This document shows positions 1 through 7,503 of a stretch of DNA of 12,476 nt, piece by piece. The stretch's first letter is position 1. Every line of letters begins with the position of its first letter. The stretch comes from Bryobacteraceae bacterium (GTDB lineage: Bacteria > Acidobacteriota > Terriglobia > Bryobacterales > Bryobacteraceae). The position numbers and the translations under genes were made by a program. The notes below the pieces were generated by a model that had not been told where the DNA came from, made no database searches, and was given only the letters and a program-made list of their open reading frames with translations. Location: contig CANGVB010000040.1 in assembly GCA_947456995.1 (NCBI GenBank), positions 1-12,476 of the forward strand, given 5' to 3'.

Positions 1-244
1 CGCACTTAAGGACGCACATCGGGTGCTGCGGCCCGGTGGGAAGCTCTTTGTTCTCGATCTGAACCGCCACAACTTTGAAGAAGCCCGTGATCTTTATGCC
101 GACCTCTGGCTGGGTTTCTCGCAAGTGGAATTGGCCGAAATGATGAAGAAGGCCCGGTTCCGAAATGTGGATATCGCGGTGGTGCACCGTGAAGAGGAAT
201 CGCCGTTCTTTGAAACGATCCTGGCGACTGCTGAGAAAAATTAG
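1..244 (+). CDS. Class I SAM-dependent methyltransferase, C-terminal part (5' end outside the window)
   Basis: Only the last 80 codons are present; the frame is open to the first base of the window (reading from base 2) and stops with TAG at 242-244. The fragment opens with A-L-K-D-A-H-R-V-L-R-P-G-G-K-L-F-V-L-D-L, the post-motif-III hairpin strongly conserved in Methyltransf_11/25-type enzymes (LRPGGxLxxxDL). A later W-L-G-F-S motif followed by an amphipathic helix resembles the methyltransferase half of ArsR-regulator/methyltransferase fusions. Whether an ArsR helix-turn-helix domain is attached cannot be seen, and the substrate is unknown. The GTG at 23 is internal, not a start. There is no clear terminator in the 94 bases before the next gene. 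The methyltransferase fold is well supported; the ArsR-fusion idea is an inference from one motif. Confidence 0.75.
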   Translation, partial: ALKDAHRVLRPGGKLFVLDLNRHNFEEARDLYADLWLGFSQVELAEMMKKARFRNVDIAVVHREEESPFFETILATAEKN

Positions 245-338
245 CCGTTGGTGGTCTGATTCCGCCCACTTGTAGCCTCGATGTGGCCTGTTGTGAGAAA
301 AACGCCATCCGTCTGGAGCTGCCTGTTAGCCTGAAAAC

Positions 339-2648
339 ATGCAGTTATTTAGGAATTTAATATTTTCGCTGGCCGTAATAATTTTTTCTCATCACGGATT
401 GGCGCAGAGTCTTACTGAAACTCTGGTTAGTGGCAGTGTTCTCGACACACAAAGCAAACCGGTTCCTAATGCAATTGTGAAGGTTGTGGACGGTCTTGGG
501 AGGATCAAGCAAAGCAGTGCAGCGAATGCTGAAGGGCGATTTAGTCTCAAGGTAGTTGGTTCGGGCACGCTTGCTCTGGTTGCGGAAACCATTGGTTTTG
601 AACCCGTCACTACGGGTCTGCTCGAAATGAAGGGCGGTTCGATGAGTGTGGATATCAAGTTCGGCTCTTTGAGCAAAGCCGAACAGACACTCACGGTGAA
701 TGAGCGGGTGATTGAACCGACGGTGGATCAGCGCGATGCAGCGATCTTCAACAAAACGCTGTTCACTCGCGATGACCAGATTTTCCAGTCTCTTGGTGCG
801 GGGCTGAACTTTGCTCAGCACGCTGGTGGTGGCAAGTCGCTGGAAGTACGCCGCTTCGGTTACAACCTGGATCATGGTGGTACTGGCGGCGGGCTCCGCA
901 TGAACATGGATGACCTGATTGTGAATCAGGTTTCGGGCGGGCATGCGCATGGCTATCTTGGGGCGCTTAAGGGGTTGAGCCCGGAGCTGGTGGAGAGCGT
1001 CAGTCTTATCAATGGGCCCTTCAATGCGGCCTATGGGGAGTTTAGTGGCCTTGGGGTGGTGAACATCAAGACGCGTGAAGAAATGCCGAATCAGCTTACG
1101 GGCCGGGTTCAGTTTGGGCAGTTCAATACACGACGTGTCTTTACTGCTTATAGCCCCACTTTGAAGAACACCCGCATGCTTTTCGCCAATGAGTACAGCT
1201 ACTCTGATGGGCCTTATGAGCAGCCGCTGAAGTACACGCGGGACAACTTCACCGCTACTCTGTTTCACACGGTGAGGCCTGGAGAGAATTTTGGCTTTCG
1301 CCTGCTGGGTGCTTACAACAATTTCTACAGTGCGGGACAGTTGCCGCTGGATCAAATAGAGGAAGGCAAGTTGGGCCTGTTCGGCTATATCGACCCCACG
1401 GATGGTGGAATCTCGAAGTCTGGAACTGTGACCGGCTACTACAGTAAAGAGCGGGCCAATGGCGAGCGCTTCAATGTTAGCGGCATGGTGAACCGGGTTC
1501 TTTTTGACCTTTTCTCAAACTTTACTTTCTTTCTGAATAATCCTGAAGATGGAGATGGGATTGGTCAGCACGACTCCCGCCTGCAGCAGGCACTCAACGC
1601 CACTTATAACAGGCCACATCAGATTCTGGGCGGGCTGGGAAACTTTACCGGGGGCTTCAACTATCTTGGGAATCAGCTTAATCTTGGGCTCTACAACCGT
1701 ATTGGCCGTGTACCCACCGATGCCGTAACGTCGGCCGATGTCAAGATCGACAATCCCGGCTACTTCATTCAGGAAAATCTGACCCTGGCCAAGGGCAAGA
1801 TTCAGTTGGGTGGCGGGCTTCGTTATGACGATTACAGCTTTCGCGCCATCAGCCGGCTCGACATTACCGACAAGGTGAACTCGCGGGGAGGCTTGTGGCA
1901 GCCCAAGGCCAGCTTTGCCTTTACGCCGTGGCTTGGTAAGCCGCTTACCTTTCATGCGAATTATGGGCGTGCGGTAACCAGTACCGGTGCCCGGGCTTTT
2001 CTGGTGGATCGCAACAGCCCGATTGTGGCCAGCACTGATTTCTATTCCGTGGGCACCTCGCACAACAAGGGCCGCTTCTCCGTTGCAACGAATCTCTTTC
2101 TGATCAAGCGTTCCAACGAGATGGTTTATGTTGCCGACGATGGCTCGAACGAGCTGGTTGGGCCGTCGCGCGGCTATGGTTTTGAAGTGAAGACTTCGAC
2201 GCAGTTGACAAGATTTCTTTCTATCAATGCCAGCATTACCAAGGTTGGGAATTCCTACTATGTGGGGACGGAGCCGCGTGTTTACGTAGATCGTGCTCCG
2301 CGCTTTGTTGGCTATACCGGCATCACGCTGAGTGAGTGGCGTGGCTGGTCTGGCTCGATTCGCTTTCGGGCGATCAATCGTTTCTACGTGAACGGAGAAG
2401 GCGAGTTTCCGCAGCGAGCGCCGGGGCACAGTGTTACAGACTTCAGCATGTCGCGCAGACTCACCAGGAACATCGATTTCAATCTGTCGATCGACAACGT
2501 CTTTGATCGTACTTATTTCGAGACGGTGGATAGCTACACTTCGGCGCTCAGGGGGCAGGCGCCGATGGAGCGCTTCCACGTTACTCCCGGCTATCCGATC
2601 ACCTTTGTGGGCGGGGTGAGCGTTCGCCTCTTCAACAAAGACCGCTAG
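339..2648 (+). CDS. TonB-dependent outer-membrane receptor with N-terminal carboxypeptidase-regulatory-like domain
   Basis: Product of 769 residues, predicted to import an unknown ligand across the outer membrane using TonB/ExbBD energy. A signal peptide spans about residues 1-23 (F-R-N, then a hydrophobic stretch, cleavage near G-L-A-Q). Residues ~28-110 form a CarboxypepD_reg-like beta-sandwich (SGSVLDTQSKPVPNA, then EGRFSLKV). A TonB-box-like segment Q-T-L-T-V-N-E-R lies near 116-123. The plug spans ~130-245 and includes E-L-V-E-S-V-S-L-I-N-G-P-F-N-A-A-Y-G and G-V-V-N-I-K-T-R. The rest is a beta-barrel rich in aromatic, Asn and Gly residues. The last strand ends V-R-L-F followed by a four-residue tail NKDR rather than a terminal Phe. 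The plug holds a Gly/His-rich loop (H179, H202, H204) that could contact a metal or ligand; this is speculation. The ATG at 339 is chosen because it gives a complete signal peptide; a GGAG at 315-318 is too far away (20 bases) to be a good ribosome-binding site. The stop overlaps the convergent gene by 4 bases. Confidence 0.93.
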   Translation: MQLFRNLIFSLAVIIFSHHGLAQSLTETLVSGSVLDTQSKPVPNAIVKVVDGLGRIKQSSAANAEGRFSLKVVGSGTLALVAETIGFEPVTTGLLEMKGGSMSVDIKFGSLSKAEQTLTVNERVIEPTVDQRDAAIFNKTLFTRDDQIFQSLGAGLNFAQHAGGGKSLEVRRFGYNLDHGGTGGGLRMNMDDLIVNQVSGGHAHGYLGALKGLSPELVESVSLINGPFNAAYGEFSGLGVVNIKTREEMPNQLTGRVQFGQFNTRRVFTAYSPTLKNTRMLFANEYSYSDGPYEQPLKYTRDNFTATLFHTVRPGENFGFRLLGAYNNFYSAGQLPLDQIEEGKLGLFGYIDPTDGGISKSGTVTGYYSKERANGERFNVSGMVNRVLFDLFSNFTFFLNNPEDGDGIGQHDSRLQQALNATYNRPHQILGGLGNFTGGFNYLGNQLNLGLYNRIGRVPTDAVTSADVKIDNPGYFIQENLTLAKGKIQLGGGLRYDDYSFRAISRLDITDKVNSRGGLWQPKASFAFTPWLGKPLTFHANYGRAVTSTGARAFLVDRNSPIVASTDFYSVGTSHNKGRFSVATNLFLIKRSNEMVYVADDGSNELVGPSRGYGFEVKTSTQLTRFLSINASITKVGNSYYVGTEPRVYVDRAPRFVGYTGITLSEWRGWSGSIRFRAINRFYVNGEGEFPQRAPGHSVTDFSMSRRLTRNIDFNLSIDNVFDRTYFETVDSYTSALRGQAPMERFHVTPGYPITFVGGVSVRLFNKDR

Positions 2649-3100
2649 AGCCCGAACTGTTTCAGGTGGTGGTTGGCATGCATCCAGCCCCACCTCATCC
2701 ACTCCCATTCGCTTAGCTCCATGAAGACCGGGTGCCGCCCGAAGCGGAAGTTTCTTTGTGGGTTGGCGAATATAAGCATGACGGCTTTTAGCTCTTGAAT
2801 GTCCCGGTGGAATTCTCCGGGCGGGGTGCCGTGGAGCTGCTGGTCCATTTCCGGACGGGTTTTGACGTTGCGGGGCCACTCGGTGAGGAGTCGAAGGGCG
2901 ATGTGCTTGAGGATCTTTCGTTCTGCCCAACTGCTTTTCTCAGACGCCGTTCGTTCTCCCATCGCAAGGGCGAAAGAATCGAGCAAATGGCGAATCATCT
3001 GGCCAGCGTTCATCTTGCCCCACAAGGCAGGGGACTCCGGTTTCAACTGATCGAATCTTGCGATCAATAGTCTCGTTGCTTCCGGCGTCATTGTCTGCAT
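2645..3100 (-). CDS. DUF1569 / DinB-like four-helix-bundle protein
   Basis: Product of 151 residues matching the DUF1569 family in pattern and length. The N-terminal half has W-G-K-M-N-A-G-Q-M-I-R-H (residues 27-38), equivalent to the family's WGxMxxxQMxxH signature. The C-terminus has H-P-V-F-M-E-L-S-E-W-E-W, then H141-A-N-H144-H145-L-K-Q-F-G-L, the hallmark ending. DinB-superfamily proteins bind a divalent metal through three histidines; H38, H141 and H145 are the likely set. The biochemical role of DUF1569 is unknown; related DinB proteins act as thiol-dependent transferases or hydrolases in the cytoplasm. There is no signal peptide. The start is ATG 3100, with a second in-frame ATG three codons later (3091); neither has a clear ribosome-binding site. 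It lies 27 bases after the minus-strand receptor gene and may be co-transcribed with it. Its stop shares CTAG with the stop of the convergent receptor gene. Confidence 0.85.
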   Translation of the reverse strand: MQTMTPEATRLLIARFDQLKPESPALWGKMNAGQMIRHLLDSFALAMGERTASEKSSWAERKILKHIALRLLTEWPRNVKTRPEMDQQLHGTPPGEFHRDIQELKAVMLIFANPQRNFRFGRHPVFMELSEWEWMRWGWMHANHHLKQFGL

Positions 3101-3127
3101 ATTGAAGACGCGAAATTGCGGGGCTAC

Positions 3128-5779
3128 TTAGAACTCAAAGTGCAGAAAAAGTTGAAGCTGGCGGGCCGGGCTGAACTCAATCGCCTCGCGGTAGTTGTTC
3201 AGCTTTTGGCCTTGTGCGGAGTAGTAGCCCAGCACGCGGATTGGGTTAGCGCGATTGGTCAGATTGTAACCCTCTACACCCATTTGCAGGCGGAGGTGCT
3301 TTTCTTCCCAGTGCAGCTCCTTGAAGACTCTGGCATCGAGAGAGGCGTTGGCTGGGGTGAAGAAGGGATTGCGCCCGAAGCCGCTGGACCGGGCTGTGAG
3401 TGGAAAAGCGCCCGTGCGGAAGGTGTCTGAAGTTTCAAGTGCCGGCATAGGGCGGCCTGAGCCAAAGGTGAAGCTGGGCACGATGTGGATGTGCGAGAGT
3501 TTCTCGCTCATCTTCTCGAGGGCTTCAATCTCAAAGAGCGCTGTGGCTGTAACCCGGTGCGCCTGGTGCTGTCGGCTTAAGGCCCATTCTGGCCTGAGAT
3601 TTAGCGGGTTTTGTGGTTGTTCGTCAAAGTCAGAACCATCGTCGAGGGTGCGGCCTCCGGTGTAGGAAACGAGGTAGCCGAACTCGCTGGTCATCTTGCG
3701 GCTCAGCGTGACGGTGAGGCCGTCGTAGCTGGAGGTGGCGTTTTGTTCGAGCAGGAATTGCGCTGGAAGCGTTCCCAGGTAGTTGCGAATCCGCGGCAGG
3801 TGCAGGCCGCGTACGTGGCTGTATTCGAGGGCGAGTGTTGTATCGGAATTCAACTGCCGCTCTACACCGGCAGTGACTTTAGCCCCGTAGGTTGCTGGCA
3901 ATTGCGCTGAAGCACGATAGCTCGAACGGAACTGCAAGTTCAAGCCTGGATATTCGAATTGCTCGTATGCGCGCACGCCGTCTTTCTGGATTGCCTCATT
4001 CAGGAAGCTCAAGGGATAACGATCAAAGAAGAGGCCTGCTCCGAGACGGAAGACCATCTTCGAATCTCCCTTGGGGTGCCAGGCGAGACCGAGTCTTGGG
4101 GCGATGTTTCTGCTGGAGGCGGGTAAGCCGGCTGGCATGAATTGATAGTCGTAACGCAAGCCGGCTTCGAGGGTGAGGCCTCGCCGGGCCTGCCAGCGAT
4201 CGTTGATCCAGAAGCCCAAGGGGGTGGTGCTGTAGGCCGTCGCGGGGTTTCCTACGGCTCGCACGGTGAAGTCTGGCTGGCGGGCCAGGTATGCGGCAAA
4301 GGTGGGGTAAATTGAGACGCCGCCGAAGCGGTTTGCGAGGCGGCCATCGAAGTTTACGCGGTGGATGCTGCCACCAATAGAAACAGTGTTGCGACCGGCG
4401 ATCCAGGTAAGGCCATTGACGGCCTCAAAGTGGCCTTCGCTGCGCTGCTGGTCCATGCGCCAGCCCTGGCCGAAGCTTAAGACTCCGGGGATCTCGACGA
4501 AGGGGTCGCGCGAATTTGGCGTCAGCAATAGTGCGCGCCGCCCATATTGAAACGTGAAATTGTTGAGTAGGGTGGCCCGGAAGGCACTCGACAGTGTGGC
4601 GACAAAACCGTGGTCTCCAATTCTTGAGGAGCCGCGTGATGTGTAATCCGAGTGGTTCTCGATGCCCTGTACCCCTTGATTGACGCGACCGAGCGAATAC
4701 GCATAACGCAGGGAGCCGCTGTGGACGTTGTTGAAGATGTGCTGCACTTTGGCGGAATACTGATAATTTCGCTCTCCGGCGCGGAATGAGAAGGGGTTGC
4801 GGAAGCCGGTGAAGCCCTCCGACCACTCGTCGCAGTCTTCGCGATAGAGCTCGACGGCAGCGGCGAAAAATGTTTTGTCGCGTTTGATTGGGCCGCTGGC
4901 GGAAGCCCCTGGCTGCCAGCGTCGCAGGTGTGGCCGGCTGCTGATGCCAAATTCGGGATTGCGCGCATTGAGGGCCTCGTTCTGGAAGAGAAACTCTGCG
5001 TGGCCGTGCAGGGCATTCGATCCCGAACGGGTAACGATGTTGACTACTCCGCCGGCTGCGCCACCGAGTTCTGCCGAGACTGTGGTGCCAGCGATTCGGA
5101 GCTCTTGTACCATCTCGAGCGGTACTGAAACCCGAATTGCTCCGCTTGTCTCGTCGCGATTGTCTGAGCCATCGATCGATACTGAGTTGTTGCGGGAGCG
5201 GATGCCGTTGGATACGAAGCCCGAGTCGTTGTTGGCGTTCCAACTGGCTGCCGGGCTGCGGCCGGTGGATTGTCCTTGTGCTGGGGCCATGCCGGGTGCG
5301 GTGAGTACGAAGTTTACGTAATTGCGGCCCTGTGCGGAGGAATGCTCCATGCGTTCATAGCCGAAGGCCACAGCGGAGCTGGTTGCGCTGACATCCAGTA
5401 CTGGTGCCTCATCTACGACTTCGAGCTTCTCTGACACACTCGACAGACGCAGATCCACTTTTTGAAAGAGAGACTGCCCGGCACCTACAAGCAATTCGGA
5501 GTATTCTTTGCCTGCAAAGCCGGCTGCTTCCACTTTCATCGAATAGGGACCGGCATTCAAATTGGCCAGCAGGAACTCGCCGTTCTCATTGGTTTGTGTT
5601 TCGCGGCCCTGATTGGTGTCGACGCTGGTGGCTCGTATCCTGGCGCCTTGAACAGGAGCTCCTTGTGGATCCTTCACGACGCCGCTGATTGCTCCACTGC
5701 GGCTGGAAACCTGCCCCCAAAGCAGTAGCTGCAATTGAAGGATCAATATCACTTGAACAACTGATGAAGTGTATCGCAC
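3128..5779 (-). CDS. Oar-like TonB-dependent outer-membrane receptor with carboxypeptidase-regulatory-like domain
   Basis: Product of 883 residues, a typical acidobacterial Oar-like receptor although shorter than many (often about 1000-1200). A signal peptide covers about residues 1-25, with one Arg then V-I-L-I-L-Q-L-Q-L-L-L-W-G. A CarboxypepD_reg domain follows at ~29-112 (GAISGVVKDPQGAPVQGARI, NENGEFLL, Y-S-M-K-V-E-A-A-G-F). Next comes the linker E-K-L-E-V-V-D-E-A-P-V-L-D, which resembles the TonB-box region of this family. The plug is ~125-255 (S-V-S-I-D-G-S-D-N-R-D, V-P-L-E-M-V-Q-E-L-R-I, A-G-G-V-V-N-I-V-T-R-S-G). The barrel includes D-K-T-F-F-A-A-A-V-E and ends L-Q-L-F-L-H-F-E-F with a terminal Phe, the classic BAM-recognition strand. 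The start is GTG: an in-frame TAA lies four codons upstream (GTG preceded by cct-tct-gtc after taa), so no longer start exists. A later GTG at 5752 is an alternative but would give a signal peptide lacking a positive charge. The GTG lies inside a perfect inverted repeat and has no Shine-Dalgarno sequence. The ligand is unknown. Confidence 0.95.
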   Translation of the reverse strand: MRYTSSVVQVILILQLQLLLWGQVSSRSGAISGVVKDPQGAPVQGARIRATSVDTNQGRETQTNENGEFLLANLNAGPYSMKVEAAGFAGKEYSELLVGAGQSLFQKVDLRLSSVSEKLEVVDEAPVLDVSATSSAVAFGYERMEHSSAQGRNYVNFVLTAPGMAPAQGQSTGRSPAASWNANNDSGFVSNGIRSRNNSVSIDGSDNRDETSGAIRVSVPLEMVQELRIAGTTVSAELGGAAGGVVNIVTRSGSNALHGHAEFLFQNEALNARNPEFGISSRPHLRRWQPGASASGPIKRDKTFFAAAVELYREDCDEWSEGFTGFRNPFSFRAGERNYQYSAKVQHIFNNVHSGSLRYAYSLGRVNQGVQGIENHSDYTSRGSSRIGDHGFVATLSSAFRATLLNNFTFQYGRRALLLTPNSRDPFVEIPGVLSFGQGWRMDQQRSEGHFEAVNGLTWIAGRNTVSIGGSIHRVNFDGRLANRFGGVSIYPTFAAYLARQPDFTVRAVGNPATAYSTTPLGFWINDRWQARRGLTLEAGLRYDYQFMPAGLPASSRNIAPRLGLAWHPKGDSKMVFRLGAGLFFDRYPLSFLNEAIQKDGVRAYEQFEYPGLNLQFRSSYRASAQLPATYGAKVTAGVERQLNSDTTLALEYSHVRGLHLPRIRNYLGTLPAQFLLEQNATSSYDGLTVTLSRKMTSEFGYLVSYTGGRTLDDGSDFDEQPQNPLNLRPEWALSRQHQAHRVTATALFEIEALEKMSEKLSHIHIVPSFTFGSGRPMPALETSDTFRTGAFPLTARSSGFGRNPFFTPANASLDARVFKELHWEEKHLRLQMGVEGYNLTNRANPIRVLGYYSAQGQKLNNYREAIEFSPARQLQLFLHFEF

Positions 5780-5808
5780 GACAGAAGGTTAGCCTACTGT
5801 CGTGCGAT
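5773..5808 (-). promoter_or_regulatory. Perfect 12-bp inverted repeat enclosing the receptor start codon
   Basis: The plus-strand arm atcgcacgacag (5773-5784) is the exact reverse complement of ctgtcgtgcgat (5797-5808). The 12-base loop can extend the stem by three more pairs after one mismatch, leaving a four-base loop. It lies between the O-methyltransferase stop (5830) and the receptor, and the receptor's GTG (5777-5779) is within one arm. Read as minus-strand RNA, no U-run follows the stem, so it does not look like a canonical intrinsic terminator. It could be an operator, an mRNA-processing or stability hairpin, or a structure hiding the start codon. The symmetry is seen directly; the function is inferred. 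Confidence 0.6.
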
Positions 5809-5829
5809 GTGCAAGCTATCGAGAGCAGA

Positions 5830-6840
5830 TCAGGCCGGAAGTGCTTCTACCAGGTGCATCAGACTTTGGGTGGGAATCACGCGGTTCAGCTTAAAGCCTG
5901 ATGCGGCAAAGAGGGCGGCGAAGTCTTCAGCTGTGCGCTCGCGGCCACCGGTCATGGCGAGCATGTTGACATCCATGAACTTGCCGGGTTCCGGAATATT
6001 GGCCGGGCCTACCATCACCTCAACCAGCAGCAATTTTCCGCTGGCAGGGATCACTTTTCGAATCGCCTGGAGAATGGTTAGCGACTTTGCGTCATCCCAG
6101 TCATGGATGATGTTTTTGGCCATGTAGAGATCGGCTCCGTCGGCGACAGATTCAAAGAAGCTTCCACCGACGCAGGTGGTGCGGCTGGTGAGGCCGGCTT
6201 CGGCCAGCATCTTGCGGGCCCCTTCGGCGACATAATCCTGATCGAAGACAATTCCTTCCACTGCAGGATTGGCTTCGAGGATTGCTCTTACGAGCCAGCC
6301 GTGACCGCCACCGACGTCACAGACCCGCTTGTGTTGGCTAAAGTCATAGGCCGCTACTACGGCCGCATTTGTCTGGAGCGTGAAGTCGGTCATGGACGCG
6401 TCGAAGATGGCGGCGCGGTCTGGATTCTTGCGGAAGTACTCCCAGATATCGCAGCCTTCGGCAATGTCGGTGGCGATGCCACCGTTTCGAACTACATCAA
6501 GCAGGCTTTCCCAGGCATTCCAATGCTCTCCGAAGGTTGCCATTCTTACGAAATTCCGCATGCCTTGCGGATTGCTCACCAGCAGCATGCTGCTTAGGGG
6601 CGTCAACGCGAAGGTCTTTTCGGGCAATTCTGTGAATACGCCGGTTGCGGCCAGCATTCGCAACACGCGGTAGAGGGAGTCTTCATGGGTGGAGGTCTCT
6701 GCGGCAAGAGCGCTTACCGTTTTGGGGCCCTTTTCGAGGCAATCGGCGATGCCCAGTTCGGCGGCAACTCCCAGGCCTTTGGCGACCCAGGCGCCGGTTA
6801 ACATCTGAAACAAAATCTGTGGTGGTTGTAGTTCAGTCAT
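5830..6840 (-). CDS. Family-2 O-methyltransferase (acetylserotonin/hydroxyindole O-methyltransferase type)
   Basis: Product of 336 residues that transfers a methyl group from SAM to a hydroxyl of a small, usually aromatic or polyketide, substrate. Residues ~5-95 form the winged-helix dimerisation domain (Q-I-L-F-Q-M-L-T-G-A-W-V, S-L-Y-R-V-L-R-M-L-A-A-T-G-V-F). The catalytic Methyltransf_2 domain carries SAM motif I D-V-G-G-G-H-G (175-181), the acidic F-D (199-200), and N-I-I-H-D-W-D-D, in which H246 is the expected general base. The G-G-R-E-R-T-A-E-D-F ending (near 298-307) is also typical. Length matches the family. The start is taken as ATG 6840 because the dimerisation domain begins right after it. 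The frame stays open to another ATG at 6942, which would add 34 residues unlike the family (K-T-R-L-D-S-R-K) and would abut the sigma-factor region. Neither start has a good ribosome-binding site. It is first in a possible minus-strand unit with the receptor and DUF1569 genes. The substrate cannot be read from sequence. Confidence 0.92.
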   Translation of the reverse strand: MTELQPPQILFQMLTGAWVAKGLGVAAELGIADCLEKGPKTVSALAAETSTHEDSLYRVLRMLAATGVFTELPEKTFALTPLSSMLLVSNPQGMRNFVRMATFGEHWNAWESLLDVVRNGGIATDIAEGCDIWEYFRKNPDRAAIFDASMTDFTLQTNAAVVAAYDFSQHKRVCDVGGGHGWLVRAILEANPAVEGIVFDQDYVAEGARKMLAEAGLTSRTTCVGGSFFESVADGADLYMAKNIIHDWDDAKSLTILQAIRKVIPASGKLLLVEVMVGPANIPEPGKFMDVNMLAMTGGRERTAEDFAALFAASGFKLNRVIPTQSLMHLVEALPA

Positions 6841-6957
6841 AATCTTGTCAATGAGATACGAGTCAGCCAGTTTATCAGGGAGACCGCCCGAGAAAAATAA
6901 ATTCGCCTCAATCAACTTTCTGGAATCGAGTCTCGTCTTCATTTGCGGAGTCAGAGT
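6841..6957. promoter_or_regulatory. Divergent intergenic region between the O-methyltransferase and the ECF sigma operon
   Basis: This region should carry the promoters of two divergent units by position. It has AT-rich patches (agaaaaataaatt around 6891-6903), but no pair of -35/-10 boxes good enough to name, and no ECF-type GGAAC/GTC pair with proper spacing on the plus strand. The role is inferred from gene layout only. Confidence 0.4.
6947..6950 (+). promoter_or_regulatory. Ribosome-binding site (GGAG) deciding the sigma-factor TTG start
   Basis: GGAG at 6947-6950 is seven bases before the TTG at 6958. It favours that TTG over the upstream TTG at 6943 and over the GTG at 6973, whose only purine stretch (gggaa) touches the start codon. 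Confidence 0.5.
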
Positions 6958-7497
6958 TTGATTTTTCGGGAAGTGGAGGATCGCGATCTCGTCATCAAGG
7001 CGGCTAAGGGCAATGTTGACTCATTCAACCTGCTCGTATCCCGCCACGAGAAACGTGTCTTCAATTACTTGCTGAGACTCGTGGGAAATCGAGAAGACGC
7101 CCTGGATTTAACGCAGGACGTTTTCCTGAAGGCCTACCAGAATTTGACCAAACTGAGCGATGTGGGACGGTTCTCTCCTTGGCTGTTTCGCATCGCTCAT
7201 AACGAGGCTTATTCTTTGCTCCGCCGGAATCGACCCGATACGGCGGAGCTTATTTACGACCCGCCTACGGCTGGTTCCAAAGAAGGAATGTTTCCGATCG
7301 AGATGAATATTGCAGTAGAAAGAGCTCTCGGACATCTCACGGCAGATCAGCGCGAGGCTGTTGTCCTCAAGATCTATCAGGGTTTTAAGTTTGAAGAAAT
7401 GGCGGAGATTCTGGATCTGCCGCTGTCAACCATCAAGTCGCGCCTTTACTCGGCGCTGGACATACTCAAAGGCGCTCTTGCGCCGGTGAAGGGATAA
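6958..7497 (+). CDS. ECF (group IV) RNA polymerase sigma factor
   Basis: Product of 179 residues from TTG 6958, normal length for an ECF sigma. Region 2 spans ~24-90: F-N-L-L-V-S-R-H-E-K-R-V-F-N-Y-L-L-R for core binding, E-D-A-L-D-L-T-Q-D-V-F-L-K-A-Y for regions 2.1-2.2, and F-S-P-W-L-F-R-I-A-H-N-E-A for -10 recognition. Region 4 spans ~117-172: L-T-A-D-Q-R-E-A-V-V-L-K, then the helix-turn-helix F-E-E-M-A-E-I-L-D-L-P-L-S-T-I-K-S-R-L, which reads the -35 box. Regions 1.1 and 3 are absent, as expected. The anti-sigma-like gene begins 6 bases after its stop, and type II secretion genes follow in the same direction with tiny gaps, so this sigma may direct its own operon. The TTG start is chosen for its GGAG; TTG 6943 or GTG 6973 are alternatives shifting the N-terminus by 5 residues either way. 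Confidence 0.95.
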   Translation: MIFREVEDRDLVIKAAKGNVDSFNLLVSRHEKRVFNYLLRLVGNREDALDLTQDVFLKAYQNLTKLSDVGRFSPWLFRIAHNEAYSLLRRNRPDTAELIYDPPTAGSKEGMFPIEMNIAVERALGHLTADQREAVVLKIYQGFKFEEMAEILDLPLSTIKSRLYSALDILKGALAPVKG

Positions 7498-7503
7498 CGC
7501 AAT

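Noticed and set aside
245..338. Search for a terminator or promoter between the partial methyltransferase and the first receptor
   Set aside because: No stable stem followed by a T-run and no convincing -35/-10 pair was seen in these 94 bases.
357..1355. Minus-strand 332-codon frame opposite the start of the first receptor
   Set aside because: It is a shadow of the receptor coding sequence with no domain or upstream ribosome-binding site.
1515..2930. Long minus-strand open frame (471 codons) opposite the first receptor and the DUF1569 region
   Set aside because: It lies antisense to a well-supported receptor, is rich in Arg/Pro/His/Ala as expected for a shadow frame, has no recognisable domain and also overlaps the real DUF1569 gene.
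4425..5243. Minus-strand 272-codon frame within the second receptor in another frame
   Set aside because: It is very rich in Arg/Gln/Pro with no motif and lies wholly inside the plug and barrel coding sequence of the receptor.
6927..6935. Small palindrome cgag-t-ctcg before the sigma factor
   Set aside because: Four-base arms are expected by chance and do not extend.
6922..6937. Possible ECF autoregulatory promoter (GGAAT ... CGTC)
   Set aside because: The two elements are only about 7 bases apart, far short of the usual 16-17 base spacing.
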